Source: an uncultured Prevotellaceae bacterium (GTDB lineage Bacteria; Bacteroidota; Bacteroidia; Bacteroidales; Muribaculaceae). Taken from it: a DNA stretch of 36,299 bases. The notes beneath the pieces were generated by a model that did no database searches, had not been told where the DNA came from, and worked only from the letters and a program-made list of their open reading frames with translations. Made by a program: the position numbers and the translations under genes. Each line of letters begins with the position of its first letter. Positions within the stretch are counted from its first letter, which is position 1. Location: NCBI GenBank assembly GCA_900317325.1, contig ONGE01000026.1, positions 1 through 36,299 of the forward strand, given 5' to 3'. Below are positions 24,666 through 32,883 of this stretch, piece after piece.

Positions 24666-24873
24666 ATAATCCACTAAATTTTAATTAATTAAAATATTGA
24701 ATTTCAGAAGTGTTAAGCAAATCAGACCTTATCATATCTTTATGGGGAAAATCATATGACCAATTCCTTCAAGCTCGAGTCGCTCAATTTCCAGCGCTGT
24801 CGTGATAGTCTGTTTTGAAAATGGTGCTGTTTCATCTCCTCATCAAGAATATGATAACTTCCTCTTCAACCTG

Positions 24874-24905
24874 CAAAATTAATGCCATTTTTTGTATCTT
24901 GCAAA
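24874..24905 (-). promoter_or_regulatory. Promoter of the split-pair operon
   Basis: On the minus strand TTTG (24902-24905), a 20-bp spacer and TAATTTTG (24874-24881) match the consensus exactly. The predicted leader before the first gene is about 200 nt, long enough to hold regulation. Confidence 0.8.
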
Positions 24906-25020
24906 AAAAATACCTGAAAAAACTACGAAAAGAAGACATCTGGACCAACTTAAACTATGAAAAAACACACTTTGCAGGAAAAAACACTGAATTATCTGAA
25001 AACATCTGCGCTCAACAAAA

Positions 25021-25061
25021 AAGGAAGACAATAAACACAATAAATACTAGGGCGTCCGCAC
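25021..25061 (+). repeat. Dispersed 41-bp repeat, copy A
   Basis: This segment recurs at 27110-27150 with few differences: AAGGAAGACAATAA, then RCACAATAARTACTA, then GGCRTCCGCRC. Copy A is intergenic; copy B lies inside the signal-peptide region of the DUF3316 gene. Confidence 0.8.
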
Positions 25062-25162
25062 TCGACTTTCAGACAACAGGGACAACATTTAGACAAAAAA
25101 GACAACAAAAAGTTGTCCATCTTGTTTTTGATTGTTGTCTTTGTTGGCGGAAAAATGAAGGT

Positions 25163-25198
25163 GGATGCCCGCTAAAAGCTAAATGCTAAGAGCTAAAA
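25163..25198 (+). repeat. GGATGCC block plus heptamer array across the S41 gene stop codon
   Basis: GGATGCC (25163-25169) is followed by four heptamers close to GCTAAAA (25171-25198). The last unit contains the stop codon of the minus-strand S41 gene (25193-25195). Same order as composite copy 1, without the hairpin. Confidence 0.75.
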
Positions 25199-26278
25199 GC
25201 TTGTTTGGTGAGTAAGGATGTCGATGGCGCGGTCGAGGATCGCGTCATGGGTGCGGTCGTCGGGGTTCATGTCGATGCGCACGTCGGGCGCTACGCCAAA
25301 CTCGGTGAGCCGGCCCTGGGCGTCCATGATGGGGCAGGAGGAGAAACGCACGCGCCAGCCGTTGGGCAGCTCGCTGGTGAAGGGCAGTCCGCAGCCGCCG
25401 CCGGTGGTGTCGCCCACAACGGTGACCTGGTCGAGCGACTTCATGATCGAGACGAAGTTGTTGGTGGCGCTGAACGAGCCGCGGCTGGCCAGCACGACGA
25501 CGGGTTTGAGGTAGTGGATGTGGTTCTTGGCGGGCTCGAAGTAGTAGGCGTAGGGCTCACTCAGGTCGTTGTGGCCCGGCCCGGTCTTGTGGCAGATGTA
25601 GCCGGCGAGCATCTTGCCGGGGATGAAGCGCGAGACAAGTTTCTCGACGTTGGTGAGCAGGCCGCCGCCGTTGTCGCGCACGTCGATGATGAGTCCGTCG
25701 GCCGTGGATAAGTAGCTGAGGATGAGGTCAAGATTGCCCTCGCCGATTTCGCTTGAGAAGGAGCCGTAGTACATGTAGCCGAAGTTGCTGGGCAGTATCT
25801 GATACTTGATTCCGCTGGCCCTCTTGTAGTCGAAGTTGAGGTAGTGCTGGTCGATGAGGCGCTCGTCGTAGTTGACGGGCCACTGCTCCCAGATCCAGTA
25901 GCGCGAGACATCGTGGCTGGCGATGAGGTTGGTGTGTCCGTCGCGCAGCTCCTTGAGCATGTCGCCGCAGATGTCGAACAACTCGCGGTCGGTCATCTCG
26001 TTAGAGACGCGGGCGCGGTAACGCTGGTGCACCTCGTTCCAGTCCACCTGCTTGTAGTCGAAGAAGCTGTAATGCTCGTCCATGATGGTCCACAAGGCCT
26101 CGAAGTTGCCCACCTGGTCGCGCTCGAACTCGTCCTGCTCGGCACAACCACCTAACACACAACTCATTATCAAACAACACAAACAACATTGAACAACAGT
26201 AACAACCTTCTTAAATAATACTTGGTTGTTCTTGTTGTTGATGGTTGTCCTTGTTGTTTGATTGAATCTGGATAGCAT
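25193..26278 (-). CDS. S41-family peptidase lipoprotein
   Basis: A 361-residue exported protein with lipobox V-L-G-G-C (Cys45). Its N-region is unusually long and Asn/Thr-rich, and the hydrophobic part is Cys-rich (Q-C-C-L-C-C-L-I-M-S-C), encoded by GTTGTT-type repeats. The mature part has a helical N-domain (about 50-115) and the S41 catalytic core: G-L-I-I-D-V-R-D-N-G-G-G (195-206), catalytic serine in R-G-S-F-S-A-T-N (Ser270 most likely), and V-V-G-D-T-T-G-G-G near 287-295. The lysine that CtpA-type members carry about 25 residues after the serine is not evident, which suggests a tricorn-like arrangement. It probably faces the periplasm or cell surface. It lies 67 nt after the DUF3316 gene on the same strand. 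Confidence 0.88.
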   Translation of the reverse strand: MLSRFNQTTRTTINNKNNQVLFKKVVTVVQCCLCCLIMSCVLGGCAEQDEFERDQVGNFEALWTIMDEHYSFFDYKQVDWNEVHQRYRARVSNEMTDRELFDICGDMLKELRDGHTNLIASHDVSRYWIWEQWPVNYDERLIDQHYLNFDYKRASGIKYQILPSNFGYMYYGSFSSEIGEGNLDLILSYLSTADGLIIDVRDNGGGLLTNVEKLVSRFIPGKMLAGYICHKTGPGHNDLSEPYAYYFEPAKNHIHYLKPVVVLASRGSFSATNNFVSIMKSLDQVTVVGDTTGGGCGLPFTSELPNGWRVRFSSCPIMDAQGRLTEFGVAPDVRIDMNPDDRTHDAILDRAIDILTHQTSF

Positions 26279-26297
26279 TGTTATTATTGATTTATTG
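26263..26297 (-). repeat. Start-codon repeat of the S41 gene
   Basis: 18 bp (26263-26280) are identical to 27251-27268, and similarity continues upstream on the minus strand to about 26297. The repeat includes the ATG and the first residues M-L-S-R-F of both the S41 and DUF3316 reading frames. Confidence 0.8.
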
Positions 26298-26306
26298 TTT
26301 TCGTTC

Positions 26307-26344
26307 TTTTACCTTTAACCTCTAAACTGCGAGCGCAAGCGAGC
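26307..26344 (+). repeat. Heptamers plus GCGAGC pair between the DUF3316 and S41 genes
   Basis: Three heptamers close to TTTAACC (26307-26327) run into TGCGAGC-GCAA-GCGAGC (26328-26344), directly next to the DUF3316 stop codon. Same build as 18793-18836. Confidence 0.75.
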
Positions 26345-26345
26345 C

Positions 26346-27266
26346 CTAGAGGGAGATGCCGAGGACCAGGGCATGGGAGACGTCGTGGACATGGAGGTGG
26401 TTGACGTTCCAGTGCTCGAGGCGGTTGCGGTAGCCGATGCGCAGGAGGGTCTTACCCAGGTGCAGGTCGGCGCCCAGGTAGTTGGTCATGTCGAAGCGGT
26501 TGCCCCACCAGCCCAGATGGGCGAGGTTCTTGTGGTTGCCGAGGTAGATCTCGTAGTAACTCTCGTCGTACTCTGGGGCGAAAAATACCCCTGCCACGGG
26601 CAACTGCAACTGGTAGCGCAGCGTGATGGGCATGCGCCCCAGGCGGGTGTTGAACCACGCCATACCCGTCGCACCCAGATTCCAGTGGGCCCTGACGGTG
26701 ACGGGATTATTGCTGTTGACGGCGTCATAGACGATGCCGGCGCGCAACTGTGTCATGGGACCGACAGAGAGACCCAACCGTGGGTGGATTGCCCCTAACC
26801 AGGCGTGCTGCATGTTGAAGGAGATGTCGCCCATGACCTTGTGCAGGTCGTTGTTCTTGGCGTTGTTCTCGACATAGTTGTAGTCGGCGCCCACGCCCAG
26901 TTGCCACAGCCACCTGTAGTGGTTGAACCAGCGCGTAGCCTCGATGGAGAGCCCCAGGTCGAGTCCGTCGTAGGTGATGGGGGTGAGGTAGCTGTCGTGG
27001 ACCGAGGCATAGCCGGCGTCGAGCATCAGCATCGACTGGTTGGGCAGCACCGCCGGTCCGGGCTCATCATCTTGGGCGTTGACGGGAAATGCCATCAACA
27101 ACAAGATAAAAGGAAGACAATAAGCACAATAAGTACTATGGCATCCGCGCCGTTTTTTCAAAGCGAATTTCTCGAATTTGACCAATTCCACGAATTTTGA
27201 AAACAAACAATTCGTGAAATTAGCGTAATTCGCATTAGCTCCGCAGGATATGAATCTGGATAGCAT
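26346..27266 (-). CDS. DUF3316 outer-membrane-type protein
   Basis: The C-terminal part (about 230 residues) is a typical DUF3316 protein: alternating amphipathic strands, G-R-M-P-I-T-L-R-Y-Q, then F-F-A-P-E-Y-D-E-S-Y-Y-E-I-Y-L-G-N-H, and a final L-G-I-S-L, as expected for an outer-membrane beta-barrel. Function unknown. Cleavage is likely after F-P-V-N-A. The start is uncertain: no ATG lies close to the hydrophobic segment, and the frame runs on to M-L-S-R-F at 27266 (or 27272) through about 45 residues encoded by nonamer repeats (N-Y-A-N-F-T-N and K-F-V-E-L-V-K-F-E-K-F). The start shares its sequence with the S41 gene. It follows parC by 44 nt. Confidence 0.75.
   Translation of the reverse strand: MLSRFISCGANANYANFTNCLFSKFVELVKFEKFALKKRRGCHSTYCAYCLPFILLLMAFPVNAQDDEPGPAVLPNQSMLMLDAGYASVHDSYLTPITYDGLDLGLSIEATRWFNHYRWLWQLGVGADYNYVENNAKNNDLHKVMGDISFNMQHAWLGAIHPRLGLSVGPMTQLRAGIVYDAVNSNNPVTVRAHWNLGATGMAWFNTRLGRMPITLRYQLQLPVAGVFFAPEYDESYYEIYLGNHKNLAHLGWWGNRFDMTNYLGADLHLGKTLLRIGYRNRLEHWNVNHLHVHDVSHALVLGISL
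27110..27150 (+). repeat. Dispersed 41-bp repeat, copy B
   Basis: Near-identical to 25021-25061. In this copy the minus strand encodes C-H-S-T-Y-C-A-Y-C-L-P-F of the DUF3316 signal-peptide region, so the repeat is part of a coding frame. Confidence 0.8.
27166..27235. repeat. Nonamer arrays in the DUF3316 N-terminal region
   Basis: Seven 9-nt units starting with AATT: four at 27166-27201 and three at 27209-27235. On the minus strand they encode residues with a period of three. They look like intergenic repeat that has become part of an open frame. Confidence 0.75.
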
Positions 27267-27286
27267 TGTCATTATTGTATTTATTG
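27251..27286 (-). repeat. Start-codon repeat of the DUF3316 gene
   Basis: Second copy of the sequence at 26263-26297: the 18-bp identical core (27251-27268) contains the ATG and M-L-S-R-F codons. The upstream flank is made of ACAATAAA-like words. Confidence 0.8.
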
Positions 27287-27310
27287 TCTTCCCTTTATTG
27301 TTGTGGTTTT

Positions 27311-30058
27311 TTATTCGTCGAAGGGGATGCGCTGCTGGCCGGTGAAGCTGTCGAGCACCTCGTCCTGGCTGATGCCGTCGGCGGGCGGGGTGTCGTCGGA
27401 TGCCTCATCGGTTTCGGCTACGGTGGGCGTCTGCTCCTCGACTGGGGCCGGTTCGCGCGGCTCAATCTCGGTGATGGTATCCACCTGCCAGTTGGTGACG
27501 CGGCGTCCCTTGGCCTTGAAGGTCTTGACGCCGATAAACTCCTCGGCATCGATGACGAATGCCTCGCGATGAGCGTCATCGCCACCCATCTTCACCTCGA
27601 AGCGCGGACAGGGTTCATCGCTGAGCAACAGCAACTTGGACTCGGGGTTGCCGCCGATGAAGCTCTGCTTGCGGGTGTTGTCCTCGAGGGTGAAGCGCTT
27701 GACGTAGGGGTGCCCTTGATCGGCGTCGTCGAGCACAGCAGTCCAAACCTTGGCGGGGACGAACTTCTCGATGCGCAGGATGCCCTCCTCGTAGTGGTTG
27801 CTGGCTTCGGTGCTGGTGGTGTAGAACTCGCCCGTGCGCATGATGACCAGGATGCGGTCGTCACCGCCGAACAGGCCCAGCGAGCGTCCGTGCTTCTCGT
27901 AGTTGATGCGCAGGATGTCCGGGTCGAACCACACCTCGCGGTCGCCCAGGGTCGATTGGCCTGCCTCCTTGAGCGAGATGCGGTGCACCTCGTTCTTGGT
28001 GACGATGTTGCCGCGGGCTTGCTTGCCCTTGATGGCCAGGTCGGCCAGGTTGACGTCGAACTGCAGCACCTTGAGCCTGAACTTGGGCTTGAGGGTGATG
28101 CGCAGCACCTCGGCCTCGCCGTTGGGGTTGGCGGTGAACCAGGTGATCTTGCTGCCCGGCTTGCCTTGGGTGATGTCATACTCCTTGTCGCGCGTGATAC
28201 CCGTGACGGCAAATCGCTTCATGAACGTGGTGCCGCCACGTCCATCCTGGTACAACACATTATATATAGTGCGGTCGTCACCCTTCTTGAACACGTTCAG
28301 GTAGAGGATGTTCTTGCCCACGTAGATTTTGTCGGCCACCTTGATGACCTTGAATTTGCCGTCCTTGTAGAAGATGATGATGTCGTCGATGTCCGAGCAG
28401 TTGCACACGAACTCGTCCTTCTTCAGGCCTGTGCCGATGAAACCGTCGGCGCGGTTGATGTAGAGCTTCTGGTTGGCCTCGGCGACCTTGCTGGCGACGA
28501 TGGTGTCGAACTCGCGGATGATGGTGCGGCGCGGGTACTTGGCGCCGTATTTGGTCTTCAGACCCTGGAACCACTCGATGGTGTAATCGGTAAGGTGGGC
28601 CAGCTTGTTGTCGATGTCCTTGACGCGATCCTTGAGGCGGGCGATGTTCTCGTCGGCCTTGTCGCTGTTGTACTTGAGGATGCGCTTCATCGGGATTTCG
28701 AGCAGGCGCAGCAGGTCGTCCTCGGTGATTTCGCGGAAGAACTGGGGCTTGAACGGCGTCAAGCGCTTGTCGATGTGCTTGAGGGCCTTCTCCTGGGTCT
28801 TGGCGTTCTCGAACTCCTTGTCCTTGTAGATGCGCTCCTCGATGAAGATTTTCTCGAGCGAGACATTGTGCAGGGTCTCCATGGTCTCGCCGCGCTGGAT
28901 CTCGAGTTCCTGTCGCAGGATATCGCGCGTGCGGTCCACGCTGTAGCGCAGCACGTCGCTCACGGTGAGGAACCGGGGCTTCTGGTCCATGATGACGCAG
29001 CAGTTGGGCCAGATGGAGATTTCGCAGTCGGTGAAGGCGTAGAGGGCGTCGATGGCGATGTCGCTGCTCGTGCCGGCCTGCAGCGAGACGATGATCTCGG
29101 CCGTGGCGCTGGTGTTGTCCTCGACCTTGCGGATTTTGATTTTTCCGCGTTCGCCGGCCTTGAGGATGGACTCGATGACTGTGCCTGTGGTTTTGCCGTA
29201 GGGTACGTCCTTGATCAGCAACGTCTTGTTGTCGAGTTTCTCGATTTTGGCGCGCACGCGCACGCTGCCGCCACGCTCACCGTCGTTGTAGTGACCCACG
29301 TCGATGTAGCCACCGGTCTGGAAGTCGGGGTAGAGGTGGAACTCCTCGCCGCGCAGGTAGCTTACCGCCGCGTCACACACCTCGTTGAAGTTGTGAGGCA
29401 GGATCTTGCACGACAGGCCGACGGCGATACCCTCGGCACCCTGCGTGAGCAAGAGCGGGAACTTGGCGGGCAAGGTCAACGGCTCGCGCTTGCGGCCGTC
29501 GTAGGACAGGCCCCAGTCGGTCACCTTGGCGTTATAGACCGCGTCGAGCGCAAACTCGCTCAAGCGGGCCTCGATGTAACGGCCGGCAGCCGCACCGTCG
29601 CCGGTGAGGATGTTACCCCAGTTACCCTGGGTGTCGATAAGCAGCTCTTTCTGACCCAGTTGCACCAGCGCGCTGTAGATCGAAGCGTCGCCGTGGGGGT
29701 GATACTGCATGGTCAGACCAACGATGTTGGCCACCTTGTTGTAATGACCGTCATCGGCCTCCTTCATGGCGTGCATGATGCGTCGTTGCACGGGCTTGAA
29801 GCCGTCCTCGATGTGGGGCACGGCGCGCTCGAGAATAACGTATGAGGCATAGTCGAGAAACCAGTTCTCGTACATGCCGCTGAGCTGCAGTTTCTTATCC
29901 TTAGGCACCTGGTAGGAGGAGTGGGCCTGCGGCTCGCCATTGCTGTCACCATCGTCGGGCGAAGTGGCTTCGTCGTTGGTGTTGTCAGCGTTTTGGGCGT
30001 CGCCCTCGGCGGGCTCTTGAGGCTCCATGCCTTCCAGTTCGTCGTCGTCTTTCTTCAT
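27311..30058 (-). CDS. parC: DNA topoisomerase IV subunit A
   Basis: The A subunit of topoisomerase IV cleaves and rejoins DNA to decatenate chromosomes, with ParE supplying ATPase. The 915-residue form starts at M-K-K-D-D-D (30058); an in-frame ATG at 30082 overlaps the -7 box. After an acidic, probably disordered extension (1-45) comes the winged-helix and tower core with catalytic Tyr161 in A-A-A-G-R-Y-I-E-A-R-L. The positions equal to E. coli GyrA Ser83 and Asp87 are Ala125 and Ser129 in H-P-H-G-D-A-S-I-Y-S. The C-terminal half is a beta-pinwheel-like region lacking a clear GyrA-box, which favours ParC over GyrA. It ends in an acidic tail. parE is not in the window. Confidence 0.93.
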   Translation of the reverse strand: MKKDDDELEGMEPQEPAEGDAQNADNTNDEATSPDDGDSNGEPQAHSSYQVPKDKKLQLSGMYENWFLDYASYVILERAVPHIEDGFKPVQRRIMHAMKEADDGHYNKVANIVGLTMQYHPHGDASIYSALVQLGQKELLIDTQGNWGNILTGDGAAAGRYIEARLSEFALDAVYNAKVTDWGLSYDGRKREPLTLPAKFPLLLTQGAEGIAVGLSCKILPHNFNEVCDAAVSYLRGEEFHLYPDFQTGGYIDVGHYNDGERGGSVRVRAKIEKLDNKTLLIKDVPYGKTTGTVIESILKAGERGKIKIRKVEDNTSATAEIIVSLQAGTSSDIAIDALYAFTDCEISIWPNCCVIMDQKPRFLTVSDVLRYSVDRTRDILRQELEIQRGETMETLHNVSLEKIFIEERIYKDKEFENAKTQEKALKHIDKRLTPFKPQFFREITEDDLLRLLEIPMKRILKYNSDKADENIARLKDRVKDIDNKLAHLTDYTIEWFQGLKTKYGAKYPRRTIIREFDTIVASKVAEANQKLYINRADGFIGTGLKKDEFVCNCSDIDDIIIFYKDGKFKVIKVADKIYVGKNILYLNVFKKGDDRTIYNVLYQDGRGGTTFMKRFAVTGITRDKEYDITQGKPGSKITWFTANPNGEAEVLRITLKPKFRLKVLQFDVNLADLAIKGKQARGNIVTKNEVHRISLKEAGQSTLGDREVWFDPDILRINYEKHGRSLGLFGGDDRILVIMRTGEFYTTSTEASNHYEEGILRIEKFVPAKVWTAVLDDADQGHPYVKRFTLEDNTRKQSFIGGNPESKLLLLSDEPCPRFEVKMGGDDAHREAFVIDAEEFIGVKTFKAKGRRVTNWQVDTITEIEPREPAPVEEQTPTVAETDEASDDTPPADGISQDEVLDSFTGQQRIPFDE

Positions 30059-30079
30059 AATTTTAGGCGTTTTAACCTG

Positions 30080-30087
30080 CAAAGATA
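30080..30087 (-). promoter_or_regulatory. -7 element of parC
   Basis: TATCTTTG on the minus strand is a perfect -7 box, followed by CA. The -33 region is weak. Transcription would begin near 30076, which rules out the ATG at 30082 and supports the start at 30058. Confidence 0.7.
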
Positions 30088-30112
30088 CAAAAAAGTTTCT
30101 TGTTACTAATGA

Positions 30113-31468
30113 TTATGCTCCGCTTTCTCGCTCTAATTCCTTGCGGACAATGTTCTCGATGTTCCAAACGAGGTAGAAGGGCAGATTGATGAGTCGGAAT
30201 TTCTTGTGCTTGATGGTGGTCTGCACATCATCAACCGAGAAAGGCCCTGACCATACTCTCACGGCCACATCGATGGGAGATGCATCCATGAATGAATGTA
30301 GTGATTTTAGGTGGGCATTATGGCCGGTTTTGACTTCAATGGGTATGAGTTTAGAGTCAACGATCCAGGTGAGGTCAACCTCAGCGCCGCTTTTACCCTT
30401 GCCGCTCGTCCAAAATGTGCGGTGCGTGTTGATGTCGTTGCTCGTCGCCAGCAACTCTTGAGCTACGATTTGTTCGCCGATGCGACCTCGCCACACGTCG
30501 AGGATATCATTGGCGCCGATGAGTTCCTTGCGTATGCCAGCTGTATAGTTGACCATGCCGGTATCAAACCAAAAGAGTTTTGGCATACGTTTCATCTCGG
30601 GAATGGCAGGTAGTTGCGCTGATGTTGAAGGATGAACCAGTTCTACCAGCATAGCCTTTTGTAACAACTGGAAAGCTTCGCCCACTTCGCGTGACTTGTA
30701 TTGCGATTCGCCAAAGTTGCCAAGCGTGATGATACTTCCTGCCTCGTTCCATCCGTGACGGATGATAAAACGGACAACCTCGGTGAGTTTGTTCCCACGG
30801 CAGTATTTCTCGACATCGTCAAGATAGCCGCGCAGCAGCTGAGCACAGATGCGGTCCATATTGACCATATCGTGCGTATCGGCATAGTATTGAACGACCT
30901 CGGGCATGCCACCCACGATACAATATTGGTTGAACAGCGCCATGTACTCGGTGTGGAACGACCGTGTGAATTCAGGCTTTATTTCGGTCATTTCAGGAGC
31001 ACGATTGATGGCCGAGAGAAATTCGCGAAATGAGCAAGGACGAATGGGCAGGTAATCAACCCTGCCTACTGGAAAACTTGCTTTGATATCCACAATGTTT
31101 TCCAATAATGATCCGGCAGCGACAACATGCAATTGGGGCAGTTTCTCATACAAATATCTCAGCACTGCCATCGCTTGTGGCGACTGTTGTATCTCATCAA
31201 TGAACATCAGTGTTTCGCCTTTGTCGCGAACGATGCCTTTGCGGGCAAACAACAGGTCAACCATATCATTGATCGGCAGCTCGAGTTCAAATGGTCGTCT
31301 GTCCTCGGCCAACTCCATGTTTAAGTACAGGTAGTTGTCGAACTCTCGTGCAAATTCATTGATGATGGTGGTCTTGCCTACCTGTCGTGCCCCACGCAGT
31401 ACCAAGGGTTTCCTGTGGGGGTCGTTGCGCCATGAACGCAGAAATTTCAGAGCTTCTCGTTGTATCAT
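30113..31468 (-). CDS. AAA-family ATPase with DUF4143 domain
   Basis: A 451-residue ATPase with Walker A G-A-R-Q-V-G-K-T-T (26-34) and Walker B L-M-F-I-D-E-I-Q (87-94) in an AAA_14-type domain (about 1-200). A DUF4143 domain (about 205-400) follows, with S-G-K-G-K-S-G-A-E-V-D-L and P-I-E-V-K-T-G-H near 365-395. The latter resembles a PD-(D/E)xK nuclease-like core (E-V-D then E-V-K). Such ATPases are common, often mobile-looking genes in Bacteroidetes; their role is not established. It is transcribed on its own from a -7 box at 31495-31502 with three direct repeats upstream. Confidence 0.9.
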   Translation of the reverse strand: MIQREALKFLRSWRNDPHRKPLVLRGARQVGKTTIINEFAREFDNYLYLNMELAEDRRPFELELPINDMVDLLFARKGIVRDKGETLMFIDEIQQSPQAMAVLRYLYEKLPQLHVVAAGSLLENIVDIKASFPVGRVDYLPIRPCSFREFLSAINRAPEMTEIKPEFTRSFHTEYMALFNQYCIVGGMPEVVQYYADTHDMVNMDRICAQLLRGYLDDVEKYCRGNKLTEVVRFIIRHGWNEAGSIITLGNFGESQYKSREVGEAFQLLQKAMLVELVHPSTSAQLPAIPEMKRMPKLFWFDTGMVNYTAGIRKELIGANDILDVWRGRIGEQIVAQELLATSNDINTHRTFWTSGKGKSGAEVDLTWIVDSKLIPIEVKTGHNAHLKSLHSFMDASPIDVAVRVWSGPFSVDDVQTTIKHKKFRLINLPFYLVWNIENIVRKELERESGA

Positions 31469-31494
31469 TGTGATAATGCTTTTATTTTCAGCTG

Positions 31495-31502
31495 CAAAGT
31501 TA
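31495..31502 (-). promoter_or_regulatory. -7 element of the DUF4143 ATPase gene
   Basis: TAACTTTG on the minus strand is a perfect -7 box followed by CA, about 27 nt before the start codon. The expected -33 position (31522-31526) has no TTTG but lies within the first direct repeat at 31511-31530. Confidence 0.7.
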
Positions 31503-31510
31503 CATTATTT

Positions 31511-31596
31511 GTTTCAAAATTTGGGTATATTCGCTATTAAAATGTTGTAAAATTCGGGTATTTTGTTCTGATTTTTGTTTCAAAATTGGGGTATAT
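31511..31596. promoter_or_regulatory. Three direct repeats at exact 33-bp spacing upstream of the DUF4143 ATPase
   Basis: The core AAAATTnGGGTAT starts at 31516, 31549 and 31582. The first and third copies extend to GTTTCAAAATTnGGGTATAT. The spacing is three helical turns, so the sites face roughly the same side of the DNA. The first overlaps the -33 region, as expected for regulator binding sites. No family is recognised. Confidence 0.65.
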
Positions 31597-31606
31597 GGGT
31601 TCTCAT

Positions 31607-31652
31607 ATCAAAAACATCAACAACCGTTTTTTTAAGAACGGTTGCTGATGTT
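31607..31652 (-). terminator. Terminator of the MoxR/VWA operon
   Basis: AACATCAACAACCGTT (31613-31628) pairs with 31637-31652 (one mismatch; 8-nt loop), and GTTTTTGA follows on the minus strand. It lies about 50 nt after the VWA gene. Confidence 0.8.
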
Positions 31653-31698
31653 GTATAGAGTTGTTTGTGTTGTTTGAATCTCTTTGAGGGGGGATATC

Positions 31699-32883
31699 TT
31701 ACAGGCCGGTGATGCGGACAACGGGGCCGAAAGGCTTGAGGTTGTCCTCGTTGCCGCCTTGGGCGGTGAGAATCCAGGCCAGGGGCTTGTGGCGTTTGTC
31801 GTCGGGGAGTTTGGGCTTGGCGGCGTAGCCGTCGGTAAGGAAGACCAGGCCGTCATACTCCTCGTGTTCGTAGTAGAAGTCGATGGCGGGCTGGAAGTTG
31901 GTGCCGCCGCGACCAATGACGCGGATGCCGTTTGCGGCCTGCTTGAGCGCGATGGGCTTCTCGGTAGTGATTTTGCTGTCGAACTCGATGACCTCGATGC
32001 TCTCGATGCCCTGCTTGAAGAAACGGTTGATGACAGCGAGGAATTTCTTGATGTCCTCGTCGGGCACACTGCCGCTGACATCAACGGCAACGAGCAGGCG
32101 TGTGCTGTAGGCATACTGGCTGCCCATCGCATCGAAGCCGTAGCGACGGTTGGGGCGCATGCGCGTGAGGTGGCGCTTGCTGCTCAGGATGCTGGCGCGG
32201 AACTGGCTGAGGATGGCACGGAAGTTCTGCTTGCTTACCAAGGTACTCTCAATGAGGGCTTTCAGGTCGCCCCCCAGCGAGCCCCACTGGTTGCAGCGTT
32301 GGGCTGTCTCGATCTCGTGGTTGACCTTCTCGCTCATGAGTTCATCCTCTTCCCACAGCGAGGCGCCGGCATCGGCCTCCAACAGGTCGTCGGTCAGATT
32401 ATCGCCCTTGGCATCACCCGACATATCGCTGGCGATAGGGATGCCGTCGCCGTCGGCGTTCTGTTCAAGCTGCAACACCTGGCCTGCCATGAGCGAGTAA
32501 TACTGCTCAAAAGCCTGGTCGCGCGGAATGTCGAAAATGCGCGGCGGCTCCAGCCCGATGGTGTCCATGCCCTCGAGGTTGTCGCACAATGTCAAGTCGC
32601 TTGACAGGCGCATCACGTCGCGGCGCGGGTTGTAGGGCTGGCGCTGGTAAGGGTGCTTGAGGATGATGCGCAGCACCTCGGCCTTGAGCCTGAGTGCCAA
32701 CTGGTTGTCGTCGAAATGCTCGAGCCGATCGGGGTTGTACTCGATGAGACCTTTGCCGCACCGCATGTCGCAGCCCATGTTGTCGTTGCGCTTCATCGCG
32801 TGGGTGCACAGCACAGCGAACATGAGCGGCTCGGTGAGGAACCAGTCCTGTGAGATGGTCTTTATGCGGTCGCCTACGGTCAT
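31699..32883 (-). CDS. VWA-domain protein (DUF2201-like), partner of the MoxR ATPase
   Basis: A 394-residue cytoplasmic protein; the start at 32883 overlaps the MoxR stop as ATGA, so translation is coupled. The C-terminal VWA domain (about 260-394) has a full metal site: D268-V-S-G-S272, Thr328 in G-G-T-N-F, and Asp351 in L-T-D-G-Y. The N-terminal part (about 1-110) resembles the putative metallopeptidase domain found before such VWA domains, but the place of the HExxH helix reads A-E-V-L-R (68-72) and then I-I-L-K-H, so the zinc ligands appear lost. The middle (140-190) is acidic. Known MoxR/VWA pairs act as chaperone-like assembly machines; the substrate here is unknown. Confidence 0.9.
   Translation of the reverse strand: MTVGDRIKTISQDWFLTEPLMFAVLCTHAMKRNDNMGCDMRCGKGLIEYNPDRLEHFDDNQLALRLKAEVLRIILKHPYQRQPYNPRRDVMRLSSDLTLCDNLEGMDTIGLEPPRIFDIPRDQAFEQYYSLMAGQVLQLEQNADGDGIPIASDMSGDAKGDNLTDDLLEADAGASLWEEDELMSEKVNHEIETAQRCNQWGSLGGDLKALIESTLVSKQNFRAILSQFRASILSSKRHLTRMRPNRRYGFDAMGSQYAYSTRLLVAVDVSGSVPDEDIKKFLAVINRFFKQGIESIEVIEFDSKITTEKPIALKQAANGIRVIGRGGTNFQPAIDFYYEHEEYDGLVFLTDGYAAKPKLPDDKRHKPLAWILTAQGGNEDNLKPFGPVVRITGL

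Larger units (their letters stand above)
24666..25192. other. Non-coding spacer with the split-pair promoter and low-complexity repeats
   Basis: The 527-nt gap holds the promoter at 24874-24905. From about 25000 onward it is low complexity: repeated ACAATAAAC and GACAACA words, a dispersed repeat (25021-25061), and a heptamer array reaching into the next stop codon (25163-25198). A 124-codon plus-strand frame crosses it but is made of these repeats and has no homologous look. Confidence 0.7.

Noticed and set aside
24815-25189. 124-codon plus-strand frame
   Set aside because: Its second half is made of dispersed repeats and the heptamer array, and its first half covers the minus-strand promoter at 24874-24905.
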